Source: an uncultured Collinsella sp. | GTDB taxonomy: Bacteria > Actinomycetota > Coriobacteriia > Coriobacteriales > Coriobacteriaceae | DNA: 10,833 nucleotides | Direction of reading: 5' to 3' | Assembly (NCBI GenBank): GCA_900546825.1 | Contig: UREE01000067.1 | Coordinates: 1-10,833, forward strand | Shown: positions 1 through 6,069 of the stretch, piece by piece | How positions within the stretch are numbered: position 1 is the first letter of the stretch | Layout of the letters: every line of letters begins with the position of its first letter | Made by a program: the position numbers and the translations under genes | Notes under the pieces: model-generated | The model's input: only the letters and a program-made list of their open reading frames with translations | What the model was told of the DNA's origin: nothing | Database searches by the model: none

Positions 1-55
1 TGCTTGGCGTCGGGCGGCATCTGCCCGGAGTCGGGGCCGCCGCCGACGGACTGGG
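1..55. repeat. 55-base terminal direct repeat, left copy
   Basis: Bases 1-55 are identical to 10779-10833 by direct base-by-base comparison. An exact terminal redundancy of 55 bases is what a de Bruijn assembler using k = 55 leaves on a circular contig, which would make the unique length 10,778. The minus-strand reading frame crosses the implied join without a stop, which agrees with circular closure. Confidence 0.95.
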
Positions 56-176
56 AGTCGGTCACCTGCCCGCCGTCCGATTCCGCAGCGCCCCGGCTCG
101 TGATGAGCCAGCCCGCGGCGACGCCGCCCGCGACCAGCGCCTGTTTGCATTTGAGCCCTGTCGAAACCGTGGACAC
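1..176 (-). pseudogene. N-terminal part of a membrane-anchored secreted protein, interrupted
   Basis: The minus strand reads from a possible GTG at 176 through STVSTGLKCKQ into the hydrophobic stretch ALVAGGVAAGWLI, then a hydrophilic Ser/Gly/Gln/Asp-rich tail with GQVTDSQSVGGG and PPDAKQVV. A short basic head, one membrane segment and a polar tail suggest a signal-anchored extracytoplasmic protein. Across the circular join the frame continues to a TAG at 10736-10738, just inside the right end of the IS256-family element. The 9377-9445 segment, beyond the other IS end and on the same strand, looks like the C-terminus of the same gene. The true start is uncertain because the upstream sequence merges with an IS3-family end and no Shine-Dalgarno is visible before the GTG. 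I do not recognise the family. Confidence 0.5.
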
Positions 177-224
177 CTGATAATTTGGACGGCAGAGGAA
201 CCTGTCCCGTAGGAGGGTGTGGCC

Positions 225-418
225 ATGGGAGCCGAGCCTGGGACCAAGTACGAGTAGTTCCCCAAGGACTACCGGGACGAGACGGCCGACTACGTCATCG
301 CGGCGGGGCGGCCCGTCAGGGAGGTCGCCCGAGAGCTCGGCATGGCGGGGAGCACCCTGGGCGACTGGGTGAGGAGGAGGCGCGAGCTCTCCGGCGGCGG
401 GCCCGCGGCCGCCCCGCC
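225..418 (+). pseudogene. IS3-family transposase orfA, N-terminal fragment with a nonsense codon
   Basis: From ATG 225 the frame reads MGAEPGTKYE and meets a TAG at 255-257. It then continues as FPKDYRDETADYVIAAGRPV and REVARELGMAGSTLGDWVRR. This is the helix-turn-helix of IS3-family OrfA (HTH_Tnp_1 type), where the TAG stands near a normally charged residue. A good Shine-Dalgarno (taggagg, 209-215) precedes the ATG. The sequence at about 160-190, just upstream, is probably the left IS end. About 50 codons after the ATG the element stops and runs without a gap into a permease reading frame in another frame near 410-419. The rest of orfA and all of orfB are missing here; an orfB 3' end lies far away at 8407-8596 on the other strand. 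It is non-functional as it stands. Confidence 0.7.
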
Positions 419-1012
419 GTCCTCGCCAGCATGTGCCTCATGATGGGTGCGATCGGCTTCTCCGTCTACGACGACCAGAACGGATGGGGCTCTTATCGCC
501 TCACCCTTCCCGTCTCGAAGCGCGACGTCGTCCTGAGCCGCTACGCCGCCATCGCGACGCTCGGCCTCATCGGCTCGGCGGTCGGATTCGCCGCATCGCT
601 TGCGGTCATGGGGCTCGCGTCCGCCGTGGAGCTGCCGGGAGGCCTCTCCGAGCTCCTCGCGTTCAGCGGGGAGAGGGTCGCCGGCATGGCCTTCGCCACC
701 GCAGTCTGCTGCTTGATCGGCTCCGCCGTCGCGTCCGTCGTGACGCCGGCGTGCTTCAAGTTCGGCCAGACCAAGGCGACCCAGCTTCTGCCAACCGTCA
801 CCGTCGGCCTGTTCGTGGTCGCCCCCATGCTTCTCGGGAACTCGGGGATTCTCGGAGGCGGCGCGTTCGGGCTCGTGGCGGGCCTCCTCGCGTTCGCCGA
901 GACCCCCGTTGGGCTTGCGGCCTCTATGGCGGCGCTGCTCGCGGCCTCGCTTCTGATGCTGGCCGCCTCCGCCGCCGTCTCTCTCGGGCTGTACGGAAGG
1001 CGCGAGCTGTAG
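419..1012 (+). pseudogene. ABC-2 type permease, 5'-truncated (copy 1)
   Basis: The frame from about 419 reads VLASMCLMMGAIGFSVYDDQ then NGWGSYRLTLPVSKRDVVLS and continues through several strongly hydrophobic segments to ELYGRREL-like C-terminal residues (LGLYGRREL) and a TAG at 1010-1012. The phrase DxxNGW..Y...LPVSKRDVVLSRY is typical of ABC-2_2 permeases, the membrane subunits of drug- or peptide-export ABC transporters. About 197 residues are present. The family usually begins with a cytoplasmic lead-in and a first membrane helix, roughly 30-50 residues that are absent here because the 5' side is replaced by the IS3 orfA fragment. No partner ATPase gene is adjacent. The 3' 393 bases are repeated exactly at 6866-7258. 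Another long frame on the opposite strand here is a shadow caused by high GC. Confidence 0.75.
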
Positions 1013-1265
1013 GCCGAGCCGTCAACCGACGCCCCGGCGCGGACCCGCTTGCCGCGATGCGGGGGCCGCCCCGGCGGCGGGCGGCTGACGATATGCTGAC
1101 AATTGCGGCCTATATTCGGGCAGAAGGACGGGATTCGGCGGATTAAGGCCAGTTGGAAGAGGGGAGGGGCGTGGGCCGGAAGGGCGCGTCGCCCGCGCGG
1201 CTTTGCTTCGAATCCGGAACGGGCGGGGGAGACGCCCCGATTTTCCCTTTCCAGCCCGACGGACG
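620..1265 (+). repeat. Long direct repeat, copy 1 (about 645 bases)
   Basis: Bases 620-1192 are identical to 6866-7438 (573 bases, offset 6246). Bases 1193-1265 match 7439-7510 with five substitutions, all within 1193-1207, and a one-base T-run difference (TTTT against TTT near 1251). The repeat carries the 3' two-thirds of the ABC-2 permease gene plus about 250 bases downstream. The flanks on both sides are unrelated between copies. Confidence 0.95.
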
Positions 1266-1413
1266 ATGTGCGGGACGGGACGATACTCGATGCCTCGTGG
1301 GCAGCAAGCGTTTCTGAGCTCAGATTCACTGATTTTTCGCGCGCAAAACCGCTCTTTATTCACGGTCGCGCTCTCCTTTAGCGCGGTGAACGTTTATTGG
1401 ACGGGGCGAGGGC
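1013..1413. other. Intergenic GC-rich stretch after the permease; no gene recognised
   Basis: The first part (to 1265) belongs to the long direct repeat. It contains a C/G-rich patch at 1030-1085 that can fold but has no T-tract. A weak five-pair hairpin (gggcg/cgccc, about 1230-1246) is followed by TTTT and could terminate the permease transcript. After 1265 the sequence is unique to this copy and of lower GC. Frames here lack convincing codon use. Confidence 0.5.
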
Positions 1414-1540
1414 ATGCGCGGCGAGGAGCTTTTCACGCTCGAGGCGGCGGCATACGTGTTCCTGCAGGAGGCCTGCCGCGGCCGTCTGGCGGCGGAGGGC
1501 GCCAGACGGGTCCTGTCCAGGTGCGTGCTGGACACTTGCG
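1414..1540 (+). CDS. Possible short or truncated gene of unknown function
   Basis: From ATG 1414 the frame reads MRGEELFTLEAAAYVFLQEA and continues with CRGRLAAEGARRVLSRCVLD. A purine-rich gggcgaggg lies just upstream. After about 1540 the frame only runs antisense through the DUF4143 gene, so any real coding part ends near there or is cut off. Two strong hairpins sit inside it (1482-1509 and 1514-1534), which argues against coding and may instead be the 3' end structure of the minus-strand DUF4143 gene. I do not recognise the sequence and regard it as doubtful. Confidence 0.25.
1482..1534 (-). terminator. Tandem hairpins just past the DUF4143 stop codon
   Basis: The first stem pairs 1482-1491 (ccgtctggcg) with 1500-1509 (cgccagacgg): ten perfect pairs with an eight-base loop. 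The second pairs 1514-1519 (tgtcca) with 1529-1534 (tggaca): six pairs with a nine-base loop. They lie 11-65 bases downstream of the minus-strand stop at 1545-1547. No T-tract follows, so intrinsic termination is uncertain; RNA protection or a plus-strand role is equally possible. Confidence 0.4.
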
Positions 1541-1544
1541 TCGC

Positions 1545-2015
1545 TCAGCTCCAGCCTTTGAGCAACCAGTCCACCAGGTTCTCGATGCGCACGCCTTGCT
1601 CGGTGGTGCCGAGCCGCAGGCGATCGGTGGTGAGCACCAGCTTGGGGAAGGCATCGTTTACGAGGGAAAAAGGCGCCAGTTCGCGCTCGTATGTCTCGGG
1701 GCTTGCAAGCGTTTCGGTCACCTGGATGTAGAGGCGCTCGTCGTGCTTGTCGGCCACGAAGTCTACCTCGCCTTTAAGCAGTGCGCCCACGGTCACGTTG
1801 TAGCCACGGCGCACGAGCTCGTTGAATACCACGCACTCGAGCTGAGCGCCCAGGCCCTTTGGGGCATAGTTGCTAGCTAGATTGCGCAAGCCGGTGTCGA
1901 TGGGATAGAACTTGCGCTGGGGCCTGAGCACCTGCTTGCCGGCGATGCCGTTCTGTTCGCATTCGCTCAGGATGTAGGCGCTTTCGAGGGCTTTGAGGTA
2001 GTTCTCGACCGTCTT
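1545..2015 (-). pseudogene. DUF4143 (ATPase-associated) protein, C-terminal part only
   Basis: The minus strand encodes about 156 residues beginning around DKTVENYLKALESAYILSEC and ending DWLLKGWS, stop at 1545-1547. The pattern FNELVRRGYNVTVG followed by KGEVDFVADK and YIQVTE matches the PD-(D/E)xK-like DUF4143 domain found C-terminal to a P-loop ATPase in proteins of about 400 residues. These proteins are common in gut bacteria and archaea, and their role is poorly known. The N-terminal ATPase with Walker A and B is absent. The open frame continues upstream to about 2504, but that extension is antisense to guaA and is not real coding. The gene is cut at about 2010-2018, exactly where the plus-strand guaA fragment begins, so the two lie head to head with both 5' ends lost at one breakpoint. 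Confidence 0.8.
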
Positions 2016-2843
2016 GTCGCGGCGCTCCTCATCAGGGCCATCGGCAAGCAGCTCATTTGCGTGCACGTGAACCACGGCCTTATGCGCAAGGGCGAGAGCG
2101 AGCAGGTCGTCGACGTCTTTAAGAACCAGATGGATGCGAATCTGGTCTACGTGGACGCGACCGACCGCTTCCTCGACAAGCTCGTCGACGTCGCCGAGCC
2201 CGAGGCCAAGCGTAAGATTATCGGCGCCGAGTTCATTCGCGTGTTTGAGGAAGAGGCCCGAAAGGTGGGCGATGAGGTCAGCTTCCTCGCTCAGGGCACC
2301 ATCTATCCCGACATCCTGGAGTCGCAGGACGGCGTGAAGGCCCATCACAACGTGGGCGGTCTGCCCGAGGACCTGCAGTTTGAGCTCTGCGAGCCCGTTA
2401 AGCTGCTGTACAAGGACGAGGTGCGCGTCGTGGGCCGCGAACTCGGTCTGCCCGAGAACATGGTTGAGCGCCAGCCGTTCCCCGGCCCTGGCCTGGGTGT
2501 CCATTGCCTCGGTGCCATCACCCGCGACCGTCTTGAGGCGCTGCGCGAGGCCGACGCCATCGTGCGTGAGGAGATCGACAAGGCCGGTCTTACCATTTGG
2601 CAGTACTTCGCCGTTGTGCCCGACTTCCGCGCCACTGGCGTGCGCGAGGGCAAGCGCGCCTACGACTGGCCCTGCATCATCCGCTGCATCAGCACCGTCG
2701 ATGTCATGACCGCCGAGGTGCCCGAGCTTGACTGGGCGCTGCTCAAGCGCATCACCGCCCGCGTTACCGCCGAGGTCCCCGGTATTTGCCGCGTTTGCTA
2801 CGACCTGACCCCCAAGCCCGTCGGCACGGTGGAGTGGGAGTAA
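2016..2843 (+). pseudogene. guaA: GMP synthase (glutamine-hydrolysing), C-terminal fragment
   Basis: GuaA aminates XMP to GMP using glutamine and ATP in purine synthesis. Here the frame is recognisable from VAALLIRAIGKQLICVHVNH (from 2016) through GTIYPDILES, PFPGPGLGVHCLG, AYDWPCIIRCIS and the terminal TPKPVGTVEWE, stop at 2841-2843. The intact protein is about 515-525 residues; about 275 remain. They hold most of the ATP pyrophosphatase domain after the P-loop and the whole dimerisation domain. The glutamine amidotransferase domain and the SGGVDSS ATP loop are missing, so the fragment cannot make GMP. The family motif normally reads GVR rather than GVH in PGPGLGVR; the codon is CAT (2500-2502), one transition from CGT. 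The 5' end joins a DUF4143 gene at about 2015. An ATG at 2079 or a GTG at 2061 could start a product, but no good ribosome-binding site is visible. Confidence 0.88.
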
Positions 2844-2969
2844 ACCCCCAGTTCAGAGGCACTTTTTATATTAGTTTGCTCCTTTGAACTTCTTTGTAAA
2901 TAGGTGTACTTTTCTGACACGATTTTTTTAACGCATTGGGATTTCTCTCACTTTGCAAAGAGGCGATTC

Positions 2970-2999
2970 AATGGCTTAGCGATGCATCGCTAAGCCATT
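2970..2999. terminator. Perfect 30-base palindrome, likely bidirectional terminator
   Basis: The arm aatggcttagcgatg (2970-2984) is followed directly by its exact reverse complement (2985-2999), and then TTTTCGCTT. As RNA this gives a long stem with a small loop followed by U residues, about 126 bases after the guaA stop. It may end guaA transcription. An operator for a dimeric regulator is the alternative. Confidence 0.6.
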
Positions 3000-3190
3000 T
3001 TCGCTTGTTGGTGTTGCAATTCGTCTCCTTGTGTTGCTTTAGTTAATCATACTTGCCCACAGTCGATACATTCGTTTCCTAGAATTACTCGCTGGCAGAA
3101 TTTCAGGTGGTTTGCGGGTGATGATGCATTATCCCAGCTTGTTCGTGGTTCAAACCTATATTCAACACGCGCGCTACAATTCAATACGCA

Positions 3191-3199
3191 TGCTATAAT
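3191..3199 (+). promoter_or_regulatory. Extended -10 promoter for the ABC-F gene
   Basis: The sequence TGCTATAAT is a consensus extended -10 (TG at 3191-3192, TATAAT at 3194-3199). No good -35 lies 16-18 bases upstream, which extended -10 promoters can tolerate. Transcription would start near 3206 and give a leader of roughly 210 bases before the ATG at 3416. Confidence 0.55.
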
Positions 3200-3231
3200 C
3201 TGAGCATCATTCAATCAGCGGAGCCTTTGCC

Positions 3232-3255
3232 ATGCGACGCTTCGAGTTAGGTTAG
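3232..3255 (+). CDS. Seven-codon upstream reading frame in the ABC-F leader
   Basis: ATG 3232 reads MRRFELG and stops at TAG 3253-3255. A cggag sequence (3219-3223) lies eight bases before the ATG, a plausible ribosome-binding site. Its position, 26 bases past the predicted transcription start and ahead of a gene whose own ribosome-binding site is in a hairpin, fits a regulatory leader peptide. Drug-stalled leader peptides are established for erm and some ABC-F genes. Consecutive arginines near the start recall, but do not prove, macrolide arrest motifs. Confidence 0.35.
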   Translation: MRRFELG

Positions 3256-3274
3256 GTTAGATGAAGAACTAGCG

Positions 3275-3361
3275 ATGCCCACTAAGGGTGCCCAAACGAC
3301 CATTTTGTACGCTCGGTCGCGCGCTAGGGTGCCGCGTCGCTTCAGTATCTTCTCGTCTTGA
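3275..3361 (+). CDS. 28-codon upstream reading frame in the ABC-F leader
   Basis: ATG 3275 begins MPTKGAQTTILYARSRARV and ends in FSIFSS with TGA at 3359-3361, 54 bases before the ABC-F ATG. It is rich in arginine. Only a weak purine stretch (gaagaa, 3263-3268) lies upstream. It could be a second leader peptide whose translation affects folding of the downstream hairpin, or it could be chance. Confidence 0.25.
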   Translation: MPTKGAQTTILYARSRARVPRRFSIFSS

Positions 3362-3389
3362 TTCCACAGCTTGCGTGCCTAACCCCTGC

Positions 3390-3414
3390 GCGGCCTCCTT
3401 TCGAAGGAGCTCGC
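3390..3414 (+). promoter_or_regulatory. Hairpin enclosing the ABC-F Shine-Dalgarno sequence
   Basis: The Shine-Dalgarno aaggag (3404-3409) pairs fully with ctcctt (3395-3400) across a three-base loop. Below a two-by-two internal loop, gcg (3390-3392) pairs with cgc (3412-3414). The ATG is at 3416, two bases past the stem. In this fold the ribosome-binding site is hidden, so the gene would need an event in the leader, for example stalling on an upstream frame, to be translated well. Confidence 0.55.
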
Positions 3415-3415
3415 C

Positions 3416-4903
3416 ATGCAGTTGAATCTCACAAACATTAGTTACACCTATCCCGGTGCGGTCTCTCCCGCTGTAAGGGATGTCAGCGTCACGTTTTCCT
3501 CAGGATGGACTGCCGTGATCGGTGACAACGGATGCGGGAAGAGCACGCTAGCGAGAATCGCCACGCGCCTTATCGAGCCCGATTCCGGAACGGTGGCCCC
3601 GAAGCTGTTCTCCGTGTACTGCCAGCAGGATTCTTCGCTCGAACCTGGGAACCTCATCGACTTCGCGTCAGACTGGAACCAAGAAGCGCAGCGTGCAAGG
3701 GCGCTTCTGCATATCGGAGACGATTGGCCCTGGCGCTACGACACGCTCTCAGGCGGCCAGCAGAAACGACTCCAGATCGCATGCGCGCTCTATGCTCGCC
3801 CTGACGTGCTCGTCATGGATGAGCCGACGAACGACCTTGATGCCCCGACGCGTGAAATCGTGAGCGAGGCGCTAGCCTCATTCGATGGAGTCGGCATCCT
3901 CATCTCCCATGACAGGGAATTGCTCGATGGCCTCGTCGATCAGAGCCTCCTGTGCGACGGCGCACGCTGGATCATGCGCCCGGGCGGTTATTCGAAGGCG
4001 AGCGATCAGGCGGCAAGCGAACGTGCCACCGCGCTGCACGACCGAGAGAAGGCTATGCGCGAAGTGAAGCGGCTGAAGGCGGAGGCGCAGCGAAGGAGCG
4101 AGGAGGCGGCACGTCAGAAGGGCAAGCGCAGCAAGCGCGGTCTGGACAAGAGAGATAGCGACGGGCGCGCGCGGATCGGGCGCGCCATAGTCTCTGGGAA
4201 GGACGGTGTAGCCGGTAAACTATCAGCCGCCATGGATGAACGTCTTGCGAGGGCGGAGTCGACGCTATCGGAGAACTCTGTGCCGAAGCGCTACGACCAC
4301 TGCATTAGCGATTTCGGAGAAGCCGCCAGATCGAGTATCGTTGCGCGCGTTGGTCCTACTCGGCTCTTAGCGGGCGAGTTCTGCTTGAATGTGCCTCAGC
4401 TCTGGGTCTCTCCAACTGACCATGTGGTGTTGACCGGAGCAAATGGGACGGGCAAGAGTCTATTGGTGCGTGCCATCATCGATTCCGTCCCCGAGAATAT
4501 AAAGGTTGCCTATGTTCCTCAGGTTGTTGCGTCGGCCGAGCGAGAGCGTGCCCTTGAGCAGCTGCGCAAGCATACGCAAGAGCAAAAGGGGCGTATCCTG
4601 TCCATCGTGGCACGCCTGAACTCCGACCCCGATAGACTGCTCGATGGCGACGACCTGAGCCCCGGTGAGCTCCGAAAGCTGATGCTCGCGGAGAAGCTGG
4701 TTGCGGAACCCAACTTCCTCGTGCTCGACGAGCCGACCAATCACCTCGATATCGGCTCGATAGAGGCATTGCAGAGACTGCTCGTTGGATTCCCCGGGGC
4801 GATCCTTCTGGTCACGCACGATATCCGGTTGGCGGAAGCTGTAGGGCAAACGAGATGGCTGATCGAACAGCTCGTTGATGGTCACGCGCTAAGAGTTGGA
4901 TGA
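3416..4903 (+). CDS. ABC-F family ATPase, possible antibiotic-resistance ribosome-protection protein
   Basis: This is an intact 495-residue protein with two ATP-binding cassettes and no membrane segments. Cassette 1 has Walker A GDNGCGKST (36-44), signature LSGGQQKR (111-118), Walker B VLVMDEPTNDLD (131-142) and switch His 165. Cassette 2 has Walker A GANGTGKS (341-348), signature LSPGELRK (414-421), Walker B FLVLDEPTNHLD (434-445) and switch His 468. The DEPTN motifs and the charged, helical linker (about 195-290) mark the ABC-F class, soluble proteins that bind the ribosomal E site; many confer resistance to macrolides, lincosamides, streptogramins or pleuromutilins. Its subfamily cannot be fixed by eye, so a translation factor or uncharacterised ABC-F remains possible. 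ATG 3416 is set by aaggag six bases upstream, which lies in a hairpin. The stop overlaps the next start as ATGA. Confidence 0.92.
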   Translation: MQLNLTNISYTYPGAVSPAVRDVSVTFSSGWTAVIGDNGCGKSTLARIATRLIEPDSGTVAPKLFSVYCQQDSSLEPGNLIDFASDWNQEAQRARALLHIGDDWPWRYDTLSGGQQKRLQIACALYARPDVLVMDEPTNDLDAPTREIVSEALASFDGVGILISHDRELLDGLVDQSLLCDGARWIMRPGGYSKASDQAASERATALHDREKAMREVKRLKAEAQRRSEEAARQKGKRSKRGLDKRDSDGRARIGRAIVSGKDGVAGKLSAAMDERLARAESTLSENSVPKRYDHCISDFGEAARSSIVARVGPTRLLAGEFCLNVPQLWVSPTDHVVLTGANGTGKSLLVRAIIDSVPENIKVAYVPQVVASAERERALEQLRKHTQEQKGRILSIVARLNSDPDRLLDGDDLSPGELRKLMLAEKLVAEPNFLVLDEPTNHLDIGSIEALQRLLVGFPGAILLVTHDIRLAEAVGQTRWLIEQLVDGHALRVG

Positions 4904-6038
4904 ATTGGAGCGAGTGGCTTGTCAATGATGGCGGTTCGATTTTGATCAGAATTCAACTGATTTCACGTCATTTTGTGGCTTTGATTCTGTACTCACTTTG
5001 TACTGCAGGTAATTATGGCTTTAGAGATCCTGCGATTCCTCTCCAAGCCACCGATGCGCCAGAGCAGCCATCCAAAAAGCGCCACCGCATTCTCTGGGGC
5101 TTCCTCTACGTGGGGATATTCATTGCCGTCTTCACGCTTTCGGCGGCCATCAAGCTGGTGAGCAATCCCCTCGGCGACGATTTCTCCGTCGTTTGGAACG
5201 ACTCGGTGGGAACGGTTTATGCCGACATCCCCTACGGCGACGGCGACGCGAACAAGTTCGACCTCTATGTACCCGCCGACCGGTCGCGGCAGCACTACGG
5301 GTTGGTCGTGTACCTGCACTCCGGCGGGTTCACCAGCGGTGACAAGGCCGACGACGCGCGGACCCTCCATTGGCTCTGCGCTCAGGGCTACGTGGCTGCG
5401 GGTATCAACTACACGCTTTTCAGCGAGCAGCACCCCGGGGCGAACATCCTCACGCAGTCTCTGGAAATCAAGAGAGCATGGACGCGGTGGTCGCCGAGGC
5501 GGCCAAGCTGGGCTACCCCGTGAACGAGATGGCCATCGGGGGCGGATCGGCCGGCGGGTGCCTCGCCCTGCTGTACGCTTACCGCGACACTGCGGAATCG
5601 CCGGTGCCGGTGAGGCTCGTGTTCGAAGCCGTGGGGCCTTCCAGCTTCTACCCCGAGGACTGGGACAACTACGGGCTGGACAAGCCGGAAGCCCAAGCAG
5701 AAGCGGCGGGCCTGTTCGGCGTTATGACGGGTGCCAAGCTCACGCCGGACATGTTCGGTACGCCCGCCTACGACGCCGCCGTCAAGGACGCCTCGGCGCT
5801 TCTCTGGGTGACGAAGGACGCGGTACCCACGGTCATGGCCTACTGCACTCACGACACTATGCAGCCCTTCAAGGCATCGGTACGCCTCGATAGGGCGCTT
5901 ACCGAAAACGGCGTCCCCCACGACTGCTTTGTGGCGGAGCACTCGGGTCACGGGCTCCAGAACGACAGCGCAGTCTATCGGCAATATCTCGAAACGGTGC
6001 TGGAGTACCTAAAGACCTACATGCCCCCGGAATCCTAG
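4900..6038 (+). pseudogene. Membrane-anchored alpha/beta hydrolase (esterase/lipase-like), one-base frameshift
   Basis: The first frame starts at ATG 4900, overlapping the ABC-F stop. It has a membrane segment at residues about 64-85 (ILWGFLYVGIFIAVFTL), then FDLYVP, the oxyanion-type motif YLHSGGF (138-144) and YTLFSEQHPG. After LEIK at 5472 the coding switches frame: one G appears lost, since inserting it gives LEIKESMDAVVAEAAK. The second frame carries the nucleophile motif GGGSAGG (Ser about 217), a likely acid in THDTMQPF, and the catalytic His in EHSGHG, ending at TAG 6036-6038. Restored, the protein is 379 residues, of the Aes/BD-FAE-like esterase type acting on unknown esters outside the membrane. 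The first about 55 residues are AT-richer and may not belong to the original start. As read, the nucleophile is separated from the N-terminal part, so the gene is inactive unless the indel is an error. Confidence 0.82.
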
Positions 6039-6042
6039 CTGG

Positions 6043-6059
6043 CTTTGAGTCCGTCAAAG
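6043..6059. terminator. Small hairpin between convergent genes
   Basis: ctttga (6043-6048) pairs with tcaaag (6054-6059) across a five-base loop, in the 31-base gap between the hydrolase stop and the convergent regulator stop. It is short and has no T-tract, so it is at most a weak shared terminator. Confidence 0.3.
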
Positions 6060-6069
6060 AGGCGTGCAT

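Larger units (their letters stand above)
2844..3415. other. Intergenic region and ABC-F leader, lower GC
   Basis: This 572-base stretch has no long gene. It holds a perfect 30-base palindrome (2970-2999), a TG-extended -10 promoter (3191-3199), two short upstream reading frames (3232-3255 and 3275-3361), a tandem TTAGG run (3247-3260), and a hairpin that includes the Shine-Dalgarno of the next gene (3390-3414). Bases 3000-3180 are AT-richer than the flanking genes and show nothing I can name. Confidence 0.6.

Noticed and set aside
541..1363. Long minus-strand frames opposite the permease and its downstream region (and again at 6775-7074)
   Set aside because: They are Arg/Pro/Ala/Ser-rich shadows of GC-rich coding DNA, have no ribosome-binding site, and match no recognisable family.
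1203..1880. Plus-strand frame crossing 1203-1880
   Set aside because: It runs from repeat sequence through intergenic DNA into the antisense of DUF4143; the composition and lack of domain signal show it is not a gene.
2016..2504. Upstream extension of the minus-strand DUF4143 frame to about 2504
   Set aside because: These residues are the exact antisense of GuaA coding sequence, with low-complexity His/Leu/Val runs. The DUF4143 homology starts only below about 2015.
3147..3156. ggttcaaacc resembles a tRNA T-arm
   Set aside because: No matching acceptor stem, D-arm or anticodon arm is found upstream, and the 3' side does not pair, so neither a tRNA nor a clear tRNA attachment fragment is supported.
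3247..3260. TTAGG repeats as a telomere-like end
   Set aside because: Only about three units occur, inside a bacterial leader and far from any end; bacterial telomeres are not of this kind.
4900..5040. Out-of-frame ATG at 5014 as the hydrolase start
   Set aside because: The frame from that ATG ends soon after in low-quality sequence, while the frame with the membrane segment and hydrolase motifs is the one open from 4900.
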